Positions 45,708 to 56,554 of a stretch of 64,000 nucleotides of DNA are shown piece by piece. Numbering within the stretch: the stretch's first letter is position 1; the number at the start of each line of letters is the position of its first letter. A program made the position numbers and the translations under genes. Location of the stretch: the NCBI GenBank assembly GCA_009193035.1, contig SWDT01000016.1, forward strand, positions 248,001 to 312,000, read 5' to 3'. A model generated the notes under the pieces. The model had not been told where the DNA came from. It saw only the letters and a list, made by a program, of their open reading frames with translations, and ran no database searches. This DNA comes from Halicephalobus mephisto (Eukaryota; Nematoda; Chromadorea; Rhabditida; Panagrolaimidae).

Positions 45708-47272
45708 ATGTCGCTTCCTGATGTTTCTAGAAAACAGTCAAAATTTCAGTTTTTTAATTACACGAGATTTCTCATTCTGATTGCTTCTGTAATCGTCTTC
45801 TTCTTCGCCTTCGGCAATACGCTGTTATTGAATTTCACTATTATCTGTATGCATAGAGAGTACCCGGTTTTGATGCAAAATGGAACGGAAAAAGTGATCC
45901 AAGTTGAAATGTTCACTCAAAACGAAAAAGGATTACTGTATTCCGCCATTTCTATTGGCATCTTGATTGGGTCGTTTTCAATCACCTATATTGTCAGTTT
46001 TATTGGAGCCAGGAAGACCATGGTTATCTATGGAGTAATCACTGGAATCGCGACTCTGCTGACCCCCGTGATGGCCAATTGGGGCTTTATCCCGCTGTTT
46101 GTCATGAGAGTTCTCCAAGGTATTGGAGGAGGAATGACTTTCAGCAGTATCGGCTACATCACGACGTCCTGGGCTCCAGTAGCTGCTTCTGGACTGTTCT
46201 TGTCTTGGCTGACGACCTATGTTCAACTAGGTCCGCTGATAACTATGCCCGTGGCTGGGTTCTTCTGTGAATCCTCTGTTGGATGGCCAGGGGTTTACTA
46301 CCTCATGGGGGGACTCACGTTGGTGTTCTGTGCAGTGTTTTATTTGATATACAGAGATTCGCCGAGGTTTCACAGGTGAGTAGGTCTGCATAGTGATTGA
46401 AAAGAGAGATTTTCCAAGGTCTTTGTACATTGCCATACTTCACTTCTTCCATAATCATTATCTTTCTTTTAGACACGTCTCTAACAAGGAGCTCTCGACC
46501 ATTGAAAAGGCTAAAATTGGAGTATCCTTGGAAAAGAAAGCCAAACGACCCCCCGTCCCCTACTGTTCGATTTTAACGGACAAAGTTATTCTGGGATGCA
46601 TGATTGCGTGCTTCGGCAACTTCTTTGGGTTCCAGATTTTCATGCAGTACGCACCTGTCTACATGAACAAAGTCCTCCAGTTGGATGTTAAGTCGACTGG
46701 TCTGATGTCGGCCTTACCGTATCTGGGATGCTTGATATTGAAGTTCATAGTCGGGCCATTAAGCGACAAGCTGACGTGCATCAGTCAATTGACTGGAGTC
46801 AAGGTTTATTCGGGGATTTCTCAAGTAAACTTTCAACATCTTAAGATCAGTCATAGTTAACATTTTTCAGTTCACAATGGTGATTTGCTTCGTAGTTCTA
46901 GCTACTATACCTCCTACTTGGCAGATCGTAGCTCAAGTGATGTACACCATAGCGGTTCTTGGAGTCAGTTTGAATTCAGTGGGGTTCTACAAAGCGACCC
47001 AGCTCTGTGCCGGACCCTTCTCAGCAGTCATCATGTCCTGGTTCAGCCTCATCAACGCTCTGGTGATTCTCTGTCTACCTTTGATCAAAACAATACTGGC
47101 GGCGGAGGACAGACCAGAACAGTGGTCCGTGCTCTTTACTATCAACGCCGCGGTGGTCTTCACAACTACAGTAATCTTTATTCTGACAGCAGGAGTCGAA
47201 CCACGGAGCTGGGCTATTAAAAGTTCTAATAGAAAGATATCTGTGGCTTCAGTGTCTTCAGTGGTCATCTAA
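45708..47272 (+). CDS. SLC17-like major facilitator transporter
   Basis: Exons 45708-46374, from about 46472 to 46825, and from 46871 to 47272, with a hydrophobic profile of about 12 helices. A cytosolic start (MSLPDVSRKQSKFQFF) precedes TM1. The first extracellular loop is long and has an N-glycosylation site (MQNGTEK), as in SLC17. MFS motif A appears as SFIGARKTM after TM2. The segment RVLQGIGGGMTFSSIGYITTSWAP is the TM4-loop signature of the anion:cation symporter family. The C-terminal half includes FGFQIFMQYAPVYMNKVLQLD and GFYKATQLCAGPFSAVIMSW, also family features. Members carry phosphate, sialic acid, glutamate or other organic anions; the substrate is unknown. It converges with the GTPase gene, with only 65 bp between stop codons. 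Confidence 0.87.
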
Positions 47273-47337
47273 TTAGTTTATTTCCTCGTCGAAAATTTAA
47301 TAAAAATAAATAAATGGTTAATGTAATAAAAAAGAGC

Positions 47338-50300
47338 TTATGTGGACTTTTTAATTGTGTTTGCTCCTAAATGATTCGTAGAAGATTTTGAAGAACTTCT
47401 AGTGTTATACTTGTTTTCATTTGAAGGAGTTTCAGATGGAGTTTCATCGACAGTTCCTGCTGAATTCTTCCTAGTATTTCCGTCATAAGACTTTTTTGAT
47501 TTCTTTTCTTGTCTTACTTGTTCTACAAACGCATCGATATCTGTTTTTAATTCTTCAGCATTTTTAAGATACTCCAGTGCTTGAACTAGGCTCTCATCTG
47601 AAATTTCCATTTCTGACAATTTCTTATTCTCAGTGAGATTAATAGTGAGTGATTTCAGCGGAGAATATTGCATGGACATGGTTCTCTGAAGAAAAGCACA
47701 TAGAATAGAGACTGAAGTATATTGTGAAATTGTATTTTCCTTCTTCACAATCATTCCAGCTAATTTCTGTGCTATTGATTCCAAAATGTAAACTTTTTTG
47801 ATTTCAGATACTTTAATTGGAGTACTGCTTTTCATCTTTTCGAGGAATTCATTGATGTTTCCTGCTGTTTCATTCCAGGTCCCTTTCAGATCTTCAGTTA
47901 CTTCCCTGTACTCATAGTTGTTCTGGTCAGCAACGAGGAATTGGAAAGCTTCACTTTCAGAACAGAACAACCTGTCATCAGAGAATTTGAGTTCAATATC
48001 ATGAGACGTCTTGAATTTCTCAGCAAAAACTGTTAAAGGCTTAATGGCATCTCCAACACCTCCAAAGGTTCCCCTACAATGAGTAAAAAGATAAAATATA
48101 TTATTGACAGCAGTCTTGGGGAAGAGAGAGAGTAACCCCCTTAAGCAATTTTCCATTGCTGACCCCAGTTTCTGCTCATTTGATTTCAAGACGATGCAGA
48201 TCCCATGAATAGCTTCTAGTTTTTTTATTTCCTCTTTGATGAGATCGAGGTTGAGAGTGTCTTGATCTAGTCCTCTGGAATCAGTCAACCCTGGAGTGTC
48301 GATGATGTTGAACTTGTCCCCATTGAATTCGAAGGTGTACTGTTGTGGTTTCTGAGTGACGGATTGACCGTTATCATTGAAGTTTTCATTTTCATCTGGA
48401 TTCCCTACTTCAATTCTGTGGGTTATCTTTTTTTTATCACTACCTCTGGAGTGAATTGTGAACACAGTAGGCATGATTATCTCCAACTTGCCTTTTGCAT
48501 CGTCAAACAAGGGATGTTTCAGGTAATTAGGAATGCTGTTGATCAAGGTAGACTTCCCAGCACCACTGGCTCCGATGAACAAGATGTTGTAAGTCTGAGG
48601 TTTCGGAGATAATGGTAATTTTTGATCATTTGGATTGAGAACGGACTGTTGCAAATGTTGAGAATGTGGTGGAGGATCAGGAGGTGTAATGGGTTCATCT
48701 TTTGGATGAACGATTGATTCAGATTGTACTTTATCAGATATTGGAGGATTAGAATCATGTGTAATTTGTTCCTTGGGGTTATGTGAAGAAGAATGGCCAA
48801 TGTTACTTGCAGGATTAGATTTGTTAATATCATTTTTAGGTAAAGTTGAATTAACATTCTCCGTCTTTTCTCGTGGTGGAAAACAAAATCGCTGAATTTT
48901 ATTGTTTGAATGAGTCCCACAAGCACAAGTACAAGTAAATTCGTAAGTCGTTTGGTTAAAGAGTCGATGGCACTTATCGCAGATCCAATATTTTATATTT
49001 CGGCACCATGAACAGTAACATGAAGGGGCAATTCTATAAGATAAAAGAATACTGGCTTTTCCAAGAGCACATGAATATGTTTGGTTTGTTGTTCTATTAA
49101 ATCGAATAATTACAGGATGATTTTGTTTTTCCTTTCTTTCATCTAAGAACCACTGATACCATTCATCGTTTTCTGAATAAACATCGGCTAAATATCCGAA
49201 ATTTTCGGCCGTCACAAGAATTCTGATGCTTTCTTTGAATTTATCCATTAAGTAGACATAGTTATTTTCATTTAATGCAATAATGAACTTTTCATTATGC
49301 TTTCGTAATGGGAATTGCTTGATTATTAAGCAGAGTTCATCGAGCATATCCAGGATCTCAATATTGATTTCAATATTGCGTTTAAATGACTCCATCAGAT
49401 AATGGTGTAATAAGTTATAACATTCTGGAAGATCTGAATAAATCTTCATGATACGGTTTGTATTGAATGGAGAGGAATGTACTGATTCAAGAATGTTATT
49501 TAACGAATTAAATATGTGATCATAATTATCCTTGTCCAATGAACTTTTGTCTGATTTTGGAAAGTATTTTTGAGCAATTGGCACAATGCTTTTTAGATAA
49601 CGAACTTTTTGAACATCTTTAGCAGTAATTTCTAGGGATGGATTAGAAAGATTCTGTTTCAATTCGACTAATATCGGGACATGATCTATTCGTTCTTTTA
49701 TGGAGTTTATTGCGGTACTCAATTCTATCATTGAAATCATTTTAACCTCGTCGGAGTTAACTTTGATGAAACATGATGATGTTGTTTTTTCATGTTCATT
49801 AAAGAAACCAGGCAAGTATTTTGGTTTTTTATTGAAAATAACTTCTTTTACAGCTTTTGTAATGTCGTCAGATTTCAACTTCTTATGATAAGGAATTATT
49901 AAAAATATTTGAAATCCGCTTTGAATTTTGGATACATTATGAGTTGCCCGCATGTTTTTTATTGACGGTTCCGAAGGTTTGATTGCAGATTTGTGAATGA
50001 TTATATTACAGAGGATATCATTTTCTTTGGCATAAGCTTCAAAAAAATCAAAGATCTCATCAATGTTTGATTTTCCAAAAATCAAAAGTTTTAGCTGAAA
50101 CACATTTTGAAATATTAATTGATAAAGTGACCTACAAATTCAAGTGGTGAAAGTTGCAATACTTCAAGGGCCATTTTGATCAGACTAGCTTCCTTGGTTA
50201 CTTGTTTTGCTTCAATAATTTCTATAGTCGGTGAAACTAGTTCTGTAGGAAAAATAGAAGCTTTGGAGTGAGTAACAAAATCTCCTGTTTTATCATCATA

Positions 50301-50354
50301 TCCAACAATATTAGAGCAATCACGCCCAAATACTTGGACGTGTTTTTTAAACAT
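47338..50354 (-). CDS. large AIG1/GIMAP-like GTPase with zinc cluster (gene 1)
   Basis: The first exon (MFKKHVQVFGRDCSNIVGYDD..., from 50354) joins at a roughly 45-nt intron near 50100-50135 to a long second exon, giving about 990 residues. The N-terminal 400 residues are helical with no known domain. A Cys-rich cluster follows (CYCSWC, WICDKCHRLF, CTCACGTH). A low-complexity Pro/Asn/Ser linker precedes the GTPase domain: Walker A GASGAGKST (48541-48580), G3 DTPGLTD, and IHGICIVLKSNEQKL. The C-terminus is basic and Ser-rich. This resembles AIG1/GIMAP and septin-class P-loop GTPases. The function is unknown; relatives in other animals act in immunity and membrane remodelling. The start follows ATGTTTCAG and six bases, 150 bp below the stop of gene 2 on the same strand. 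Confidence 0.82.
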
Positions 50355-50504
50355 AATTGGCTGAAACATAATCATAAGTAGTTATGCAATATACAGAAAA
50401 GATATTATACTGTTAAAAACAGTTTAATATTGTTTAAATCTTCCATTAACTTTTTAACATTAAACACATTAATTAATTACGGAAAAAGTACATTATTGAT
50501 CAAT

Positions 50505-52290
50505 TTACATATCAGGAATATATTTGACCCTACATTTGATAAATTCATGAGGGTCAGCAGCCTCACTAGGTGGAAGCTCTTTTTCGTAGAGATTTTGGAT
50601 TGTCTTGCCGTATAACGGAAGTGTGAAAAGCTTGTCTAAGGATTTCTCCACATCAGCAATCCCAATATCACTGATTTTATTGCTTTTTGAAGCGTCAATG
50701 ATGGCCATTTGACGTTTATAATTTCCAATACTTTCTTGGACATTTTTGACAGCACTAATATTACCAGCAAGCTGTTCTGTTTGCATTTCTACTGTAAGCT
50801 GATCCTCGAAAGCTGTATTGTACTCGATGATCGCGTTATTTTTCAGGAAATTAGCTAATTTAATGGTTTCTCCTAGGATAGCAGCATTTTCCTGTTTAAG
50901 ACCCTTGATAAAGAGATCGTAGCGTTTCTCCGCTTCTTCACGAGTGAAGGGGTTATTCGTGCCCGTGTCAACCTTGGAAGTGGTCTTCGTTACTCTGTAA
51001 GGAACGTGCATGTGGTGTTTGTAATTATGGCTACATGTTCTGCAGTTGTCTTCCATATCGATTTTCTGACATTGCTTCAGCACTGGATCTCCTAATCCAG
51101 CTTTCGCGACTCCCTTTATGTAGCAGTTCTCATGACACGGGTTAGAAAAATCGAAAAAGACATGATTAGTCTTCGGATCGATAGATTTCTTAAGACAGGC
51201 TTTGTGGGTACAGACCAACTGAGGACTCTCCTGATCTTGAATTTGTACATCCGGTTTTTCCATCGTTCCATTTCCCATGAGAGAATCGAGCATCTTCTTC
51301 TTATATTCTTTAGTGTCTGCCACAGCAATTCTTCCCGTGACAACGCTAAGAGATGGGATAATACACTGAATTACTGTGCTTGCCCGAGCGACGCTCATTG
51401 TGTCTTCAGTCCGATGAGTATTCATCGTATACAGTCTTTTAAAGAGATCGAAGACAGCCTCGCGGGACTCACTCCAGCTTTCTTCATATTTGCTAATTTT
51501 ATTCTCATGAGCTTGTCTGAATTCAGATGATTGATTCCATCCAATAAGAAACCTGAAGGCATCATTATCAATACAGAAGACGTTAGAATCAAAATCCAGG
51601 GACAGATTTCGGGTTGTATTGAGTTCTTTAATGTACGCCTTAATGGGTTGATCAGCCAATCCAGAGGTAAATTGATGAGTGGCGGAATTGGTGACAACAA
51701 ACATTATATTTTTGATGGCGCTTTTGTTTAGAGATGACATAATCTCATTCAAGCAATATTTTAACTCTGTAGTAATCCTGGCTTCAGTTGCGGATATCAC
51801 GATACAGATCCCGTGTATCTCCGTGAAACGACCAACCTGCTTTATAATTGCTAGTTTATTAATCTTGTCTTGATTACTTCCGGCCGTGTCTGCTAGTCCT
51901 GGGACATCAATGACATTGAACTCTATGCCCTTGCAACTGAAGGAGTAAACCCGAGGTTCTAATGTGCAGCTCGCGCCATCTGATTCGAATCTTTCATTGT
52001 GGTAATCGGTCCGATCCACTCCCGGCATACTAACAGTGATTGATTTTTGTATTCTGTTGCTATCTCTGAACGTCAAAGTAAATTGTGAATGGATGACACA
52101 TGATGGAAGTGTGTCGGCTAGGGCATCTGTCAATGTCTCATGAAGAAAAAAGTTGGAGATACTGTTGATAAAGGCTGGGAATTAATTTCATGATTAAAAC
52201 TCTAGATTTGACTAAAAACTCACTTGATTTTCCTGCTCCTGTTTTTCCTGTTAAAAGAAGATTGTAGACCTTGCGAAATTTTTTTGGCAT
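50505..52290 (-). CDS. AIG1/GIMAP-like GTPase with C-terminal Cys/His motif (gene 2)
   Basis: Exon 1 (from 52290) encodes MPKKFRKVYNLLLTGKTGAGKS, with Walker A at residues 15-23. A roughly 50-nt intron leads to TFINSISNFFLHETLTDALAD. G3 is DVPGLAD. The segment IHGICIVISATEARITTELKYCL parallels gene 1 (IHGICIVLKSNEQKLGSAMENCL), so the two are paralogues with different additions. After the GTPase domain comes a Cys/His cluster, CTHKAC...CHENC...CRTCSHNYKHHMH, probably zinc binding, then a helical coiled-coil region ending ...KCRVKYIPDM. About 580 residues. The cluster recalls domains found with P-loop GTPases in fungi and animals, but no family name can be given with certainty. It is probably the first gene of a two-gene operon. 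Confidence 0.83.
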
Positions 52291-52822
52291 TGCTGAAATT
52301 TGTTAATTTATAAATAAATTAATAAAAATTAATATCACGTAAATTCATGGGAAGAAAAGAAGTGAAATAAAAGTTATTGGAGAAGCAAGCAGTATATGAG
52401 GGTTTTAGTTTATATAAAGAAAAAAAAATTTTTTAACGCTCTGCATAGAACTGATAAAATATATGCAATTAAGCCGCTTGATTGTCCTGTCTAAAAGCAA
52501 CTATAATCGAAAAAAACATGATGAAAGTTTTTTTGGCTTATCAATCACTTCTTTTAATGATTTCACTTTCCCTTTCAAAGTAAATATATTTTTTTCTTCG
52601 TCCTTTATTTATTAAATACCGATTTCTAGATATAGGTACATCTCAGAACAATAATAAATATTGACGATGAATTATATACCATGTTTTAGATAGTTAACAC
52701 TGTCAACGGATTAGGAGTTTACAGAAATCCCCACTAATATAATAAAACTTTGTCAGTAATTTTCCATATGCATTTCAAGATTTTAACAGAAAAATATCCT
52801 CTAAATCTAATTCTTAAAATTT
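52291..52822. other. region upstream of the GTPase pair
   Basis: AT-rich with no gene seen. Likely holds the promoter of the GTPase operon. Confidence 0.4.
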
Positions 52823-53010
52823 CGTTGGTCCTCAGGGTATTTCCCTTCGGGACCAACGAAAGGCGTACGATTGCGGGTTCGAGGTAATTTTAAGATTACG
52901 TAATAATTTTATAGAGTTGTGTTTTATCTCGTGTCTTTGGCTCTATAAAGTTCTTTCCACACATTTTTCGTCTACACGCGAATCCGGAGCCCTTAGCTAT
53001 GATCTAACAG
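52823..53010 (+). mobile_element. short dispersed element, copy 2 (head loop inverted)
   Basis: CGTTGGTCC (52823-52831), loop TCAGGGTATTTCCCTTCG (52832-52849), then GGACCAACG (52850-52858). The tail aligns in the same orientation with copy 1 at 38740-38890. The 18-bp loop is the exact reverse complement of the loop in copy 1. A gggttcgag string resembles a pol III B box, but no A box was found. Confidence 0.7.
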
Positions 53011-53547
53011 AAAGAAAATAAAAATTTATTTCGTTTAACTTATTTTTTTTATATCCATTCATGCTAAACAGCATATTGGGCAACAATTATTCTTCAATTT
53101 TCCCGGTCCCGGGCGAGTGTTTCAGCTTCTTATGTCATGTCCAGGTTTAACTTATGAAATTCCATATTTTCATGTTTGATCCGGAAAGTTCCCAAGTAAT
53201 CATGTTTATCTTCGATCCTACTGATTTCTATTTTTCTCTGATGTATAAGAAATGACAGACATAAGAATTGTCATTTCCGAATGGATGAGAAATTAGAGAA
53301 ATGCAAAGTTGATAAAAATTGATGCAAACAAATATTATAAAATTTTAGTATTTGTGAGCTAATAATTGAGAAATACAACAATCTAACAAGTGTGGAAATT
53401 ATGTGTAAAGTCACAAATGGGTGTTCGACTTGGTTTTTCAATCGTGCATCGAAGGTTCTACTCCACCGTTTTTTTCTCTTTAGTCCAAGTGGCCAAAGCA
53501 TTGCAGCTACGTGCGTTGATAAATAAACGTTTTTGCTGCCCCTCCAG
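53011..53547. other. region upstream of the tRNA
   Basis: No gene seen. A 9-bp perfect hairpin, gaaatgaca/tgtcatttc, lies at 53250-53278. The DNA before the tRNA is ordinary unique sequence. Confidence 0.4.
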
Positions 53548-53619
53548 GCCTCGATAGCGCAGTAGGCAGCGCGCAGGTCTCATAATCCTGAGGTCGTGAG
53601 TTCGATCCTCACTCGGGGC
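53548..53619 (+). tRNA. tRNA-Met (CAT), elongator type
   Basis: A 72-nt cloverleaf with no intron. The acceptor stem GCCTCGA pairs with TCGGGGC, with one G-T pair. The D arm AGCGCAGTAGGCAGCGC, anticodon loop CTCATAA (anticodon CAT) and T arm GTGAGTTCGATCCTCAC are all present. The sequence is close to animal elongator tRNA-Met and lacks the initiator features. Confidence 0.97.
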
Positions 53620-55006
53620 ATACGTTTTTGCGTTTTGAAAAAATTCCTGGTTTTTTGGTAAAGTTTTGTTTTTTAACAAAATAATTACTTTAAATGTTAT
53701 TTAGCTTTCGAAGTCTTTTTTAAACATAAAAATTCACTTACCTCTGTTTAGAGAATATTGAGAACTAGATTCTAGTTCCTTTTATAGGAAATGGGAAAAG
53801 CAAACGTTTAATGGGTCGTTGATTGGATGAAGAACCTCTTTCAGTCCTGGAGGAAATGTAACTGCTTCCAACTCCCCTCATCCCCTAAATTCGAGTCAAT
53901 AAGGAAATCTCCAATATTTTCCGCTTTTTGAATGAGACCAATGCTCCCACGAATGGTGTTCTCCTCGCTCTCTCGGTTGTTGCTCGGATAACTTTGACGT
54001 GAGAAGAATGATCCAGATTCTGAACATTGCCTTCAGGTGTTTAGAGCTTCGGTAACTTGATTTTTAAATAATGTATTTTAACAATGGCTTATTGTATTCA
54101 GACACTATTGATGGATTGTGATTGACTTCAAAGTTTTGAAAATATGCAATTAGGAATCTGTTACAAAATTAAGATTTATGTTCTTCACGACCTTCCATTC
54201 ACTGTTATTGACTTTCGTTTCATAGTTTTGGAAACCTAGAATGAAAAAATCAGGTTCTGCAAGGTCACAACTGTCGTTTCGATGAACACTGGAATCAGAT
54301 TAGGGTCACTTCTGAAGATAGTCATGTCTGTAGTTTGTTTTTATCAAGATCCTGATAAATCTGTTAAAAGTAAAAAACAAATACTACTTGACAGATATAT
54401 AAAGCCACATAATTTCCATTCAGGATTAAGTTTAATTTTTGTAAAAATATTTTTTCAAGGTCCTAAATGGAAACCATATCCACAGAATTTTACGTATTTA
54501 TTAGATGATATTTTCTTTTAATCTGATTGAAATATTTTTATAAATCTCTGGATTGGTCGAGAAAGTCGCTAGAAAAAAAAGTGTAAAAAAATAAAAATTT
54601 TAAAAGTAGTCAATATCAACTACTTTTGAAAAATCCACGGAAAGAGAATAGACAAAACAAAAAACTAATGATCAAAGAGATGAATTTGAAAAATCAATTT
54701 TTAAAATGAATTTATCTGGAATCATTTTCTATGAAAATCCAAAAATTTTAAAATTACAATTGTCAAAGATGATTTTTTTCGTTTTTTGCCTAATTTCAAT
54801 CAAAAATTGAAGAACTTTCATAAACGGTCCTTCTAACCCACTCATTATTTCTCCAAAAACGGAAAATTCATAAACGTATACAATTGCGTTTTCCAGGTTA
54901 TCTGATCGTAAAAAGGATTGCCTTTATACGGATGAATAAATTGTTCATGAGTCATCTGATTTGTCTTTTTGGTTTTTGGGAAATTTAATAGACTTTAACG
55001 GTAAGC
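53620..55006. other. region after the tRNA, with a possible short secreted ORF
   Basis: On the minus strand, 54027-53896 encodes 43 residues beginning MFRIWIILLTSKLSEQQ and continuing GEHHSWEHWSHSKSGKYW. It has a short hydrophobic start and a His/Trp-rich body. It may be chance. The rest is AT-rich and shows nothing else. Confidence 0.25.
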
Positions 55007-55216
55007 TCATCTCCGTTCTTGGAAGGGCAATTTGGGATGCCAAAGAGGCTTAAGCCGGCTCTCGATTTGCATGTGTCTGACCAGCGGGTTGTTGTCTTGT
55101 GCCTGAACGAACCAGCCGGCACAGCCAGCCAAAAGTGTGGAAAATAAAACCAAGGACGTTTTGTCCTTGTTCTTTTCTCCTTTTTGAAGCAACTGGTCAA
55201 TCTTACAAACTTCCAC
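55007..55216 (-). CDS. possible exon of a small single-pass membrane protein
   Basis: The frame reads KIDQLLQKGEKNKDKTSLVLFSTLLAGCAGWFV, then QAQDNNPLVRHMQIESRLKPLWHPKLPFQERR and a stop. One membrane helix with flanking charges and GC content above its surroundings make it look coding, like small mitochondrial membrane proteins. There is no ATG in frame. An upstream exon would be needed, and AATGTAG near 55218 could be its acceptor. No match was recognised. Confidence 0.35.
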   Translation of the reverse strand: MEVCKIDQLLQKGEKNKDKTSLVLFSTLLAGCAGWFVQAQDNNPLVRHMQIESRLKPLWHPKLPFQERR

Positions 55217-56554
55217 CTACATTTATGTGTAATCCATCGACATTTATATAAAAACTAGATTTACAAAGTAAAAGTTTGACTTTCCCAGTCAACGTTATTT
55301 TTCTTCGTTATTTTTATTTCTCTCGTTGTATTTTTGTAGATTTATGTTTGGATATCGTATTTCAACTCATTTTCATATATGAAAGTCTAAATTACATATA
55401 TGAAACATTAATTTTTATGAAAAATCCCATTTTCGTAAGAAAACGTATTTCCTCAAATGTCCGTTGGAAAAACTGGCCAGGAGTGTGGTCGACCTTTTCG
55501 CGCTCTTCCCGAGAAGAGAAAAAGCGGTTATTTTTCTTTTGCCGGGGCGGAAAACATTGAAACCAGATCAATCGATTTTTATTTCCTTCGATATTGCCAA
55601 TGGACAAGAAAGCCATAATTTCCCTTCTTCAACCCGCTAGTCTCCAATTTGTCGTGGTCAATTAGGCCAATCCATCCTAATCACCATCTGTCTTGTTATA
55701 TATAGGAAAAAGTAATATTGGAAAAATTGTCTATTTTCCAAACAATGTACCTAAATCGATCATTTTTGTTTTGGTTGCACCTGGGTCCGGGTTTGTCGTG
55801 CAGGCGTGTTATTACTCACTCTCCCCGATCGATAATTGCCGTCCATTAGTCCAGAACAGAACCACTGCTTGATTTCGGTCTGCTTTGTTTACCTGACCAT
55901 GAGTCATTTCGACTTGAAATAGTTGAATCCAAGATTGTTTCTGGAATATTTGATGAGATCTTCGACAGCTCCATAACAAGGATTTTCGTTGTGAGAAAAT
56001 CAAGAGGAATTTATTTTTTTAACGAAGACCACAAGTTCTTTTTTCATTCAAAATGTTGTTTTTTGGAGATATTTAAAAATATATATTTTCGTTGCGAGAC
56101 CCTGTAATTTACTTTGATTCTTTGTTTTCTGTTCGAGACCACTTTCTTTTTCGCGTCAAGAAATTTTTAATTATTTTGAAATACTTTTACTTTTCAACTT
56201 CCGCTTTGGGACCGTTTTCATTTTCTTCTTTTTCGCGTCAAGAAACATCTAATTTTTTATTCTTTATTTTCGCTTCGAGACCGTTTTAAATCCTTTATTT
56301 TCGTTCCAGGATATTTTTAATCATTTGTTTTCGTTTTTAGAAATTTAAAATTTTCCATTCAAAACCCATTTTTATTTTCAATGTAAAAAATTTCCACATC
56401 GATGCTCTTTTAATTTTTTAAGACCTATTTTTATTTTAAATATCAAAAAATTTCCATATTGAAATATTTTTTAAATTTTCTTCCACTTTTGAATTTTTTT
56501 TGATTTTGAATTTTCGCGTCGAGAAAATTTTGTTTTTTTATAAGTATTTTTAGA
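55217..56554. other. region upstream of dip-2
   Basis: It holds TTTCATATATGAAA at 55371-55384, a ttatatatagg TATA-like site near 55698, and from about 56070 several cgcgtcaagaaa / cgcttcgagaccg motifs of the CGTGTCGAGACC type. The acceptor TATTTTTAG is one base before the dip-2 ATG. No gene seen. Confidence 0.4.

Noticed and set aside
52870..52885. gggttcgag as a pol III B box, suggesting a tRNA-derived SINE
   Set aside because: No A box or cloverleaf was found, and the other copy lacks the motif.
53458..53679. Minus-strand frame with EDRTHDLRIMRPARCLLRYRG
   Set aside because: It is the antisense of the tRNA-Met gene, a well-known source of false proteins.
54282..54521. Plus-strand frame of 79 codons
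   Set aside because: No splice context, no recognisable features, in AT-rich DNA.
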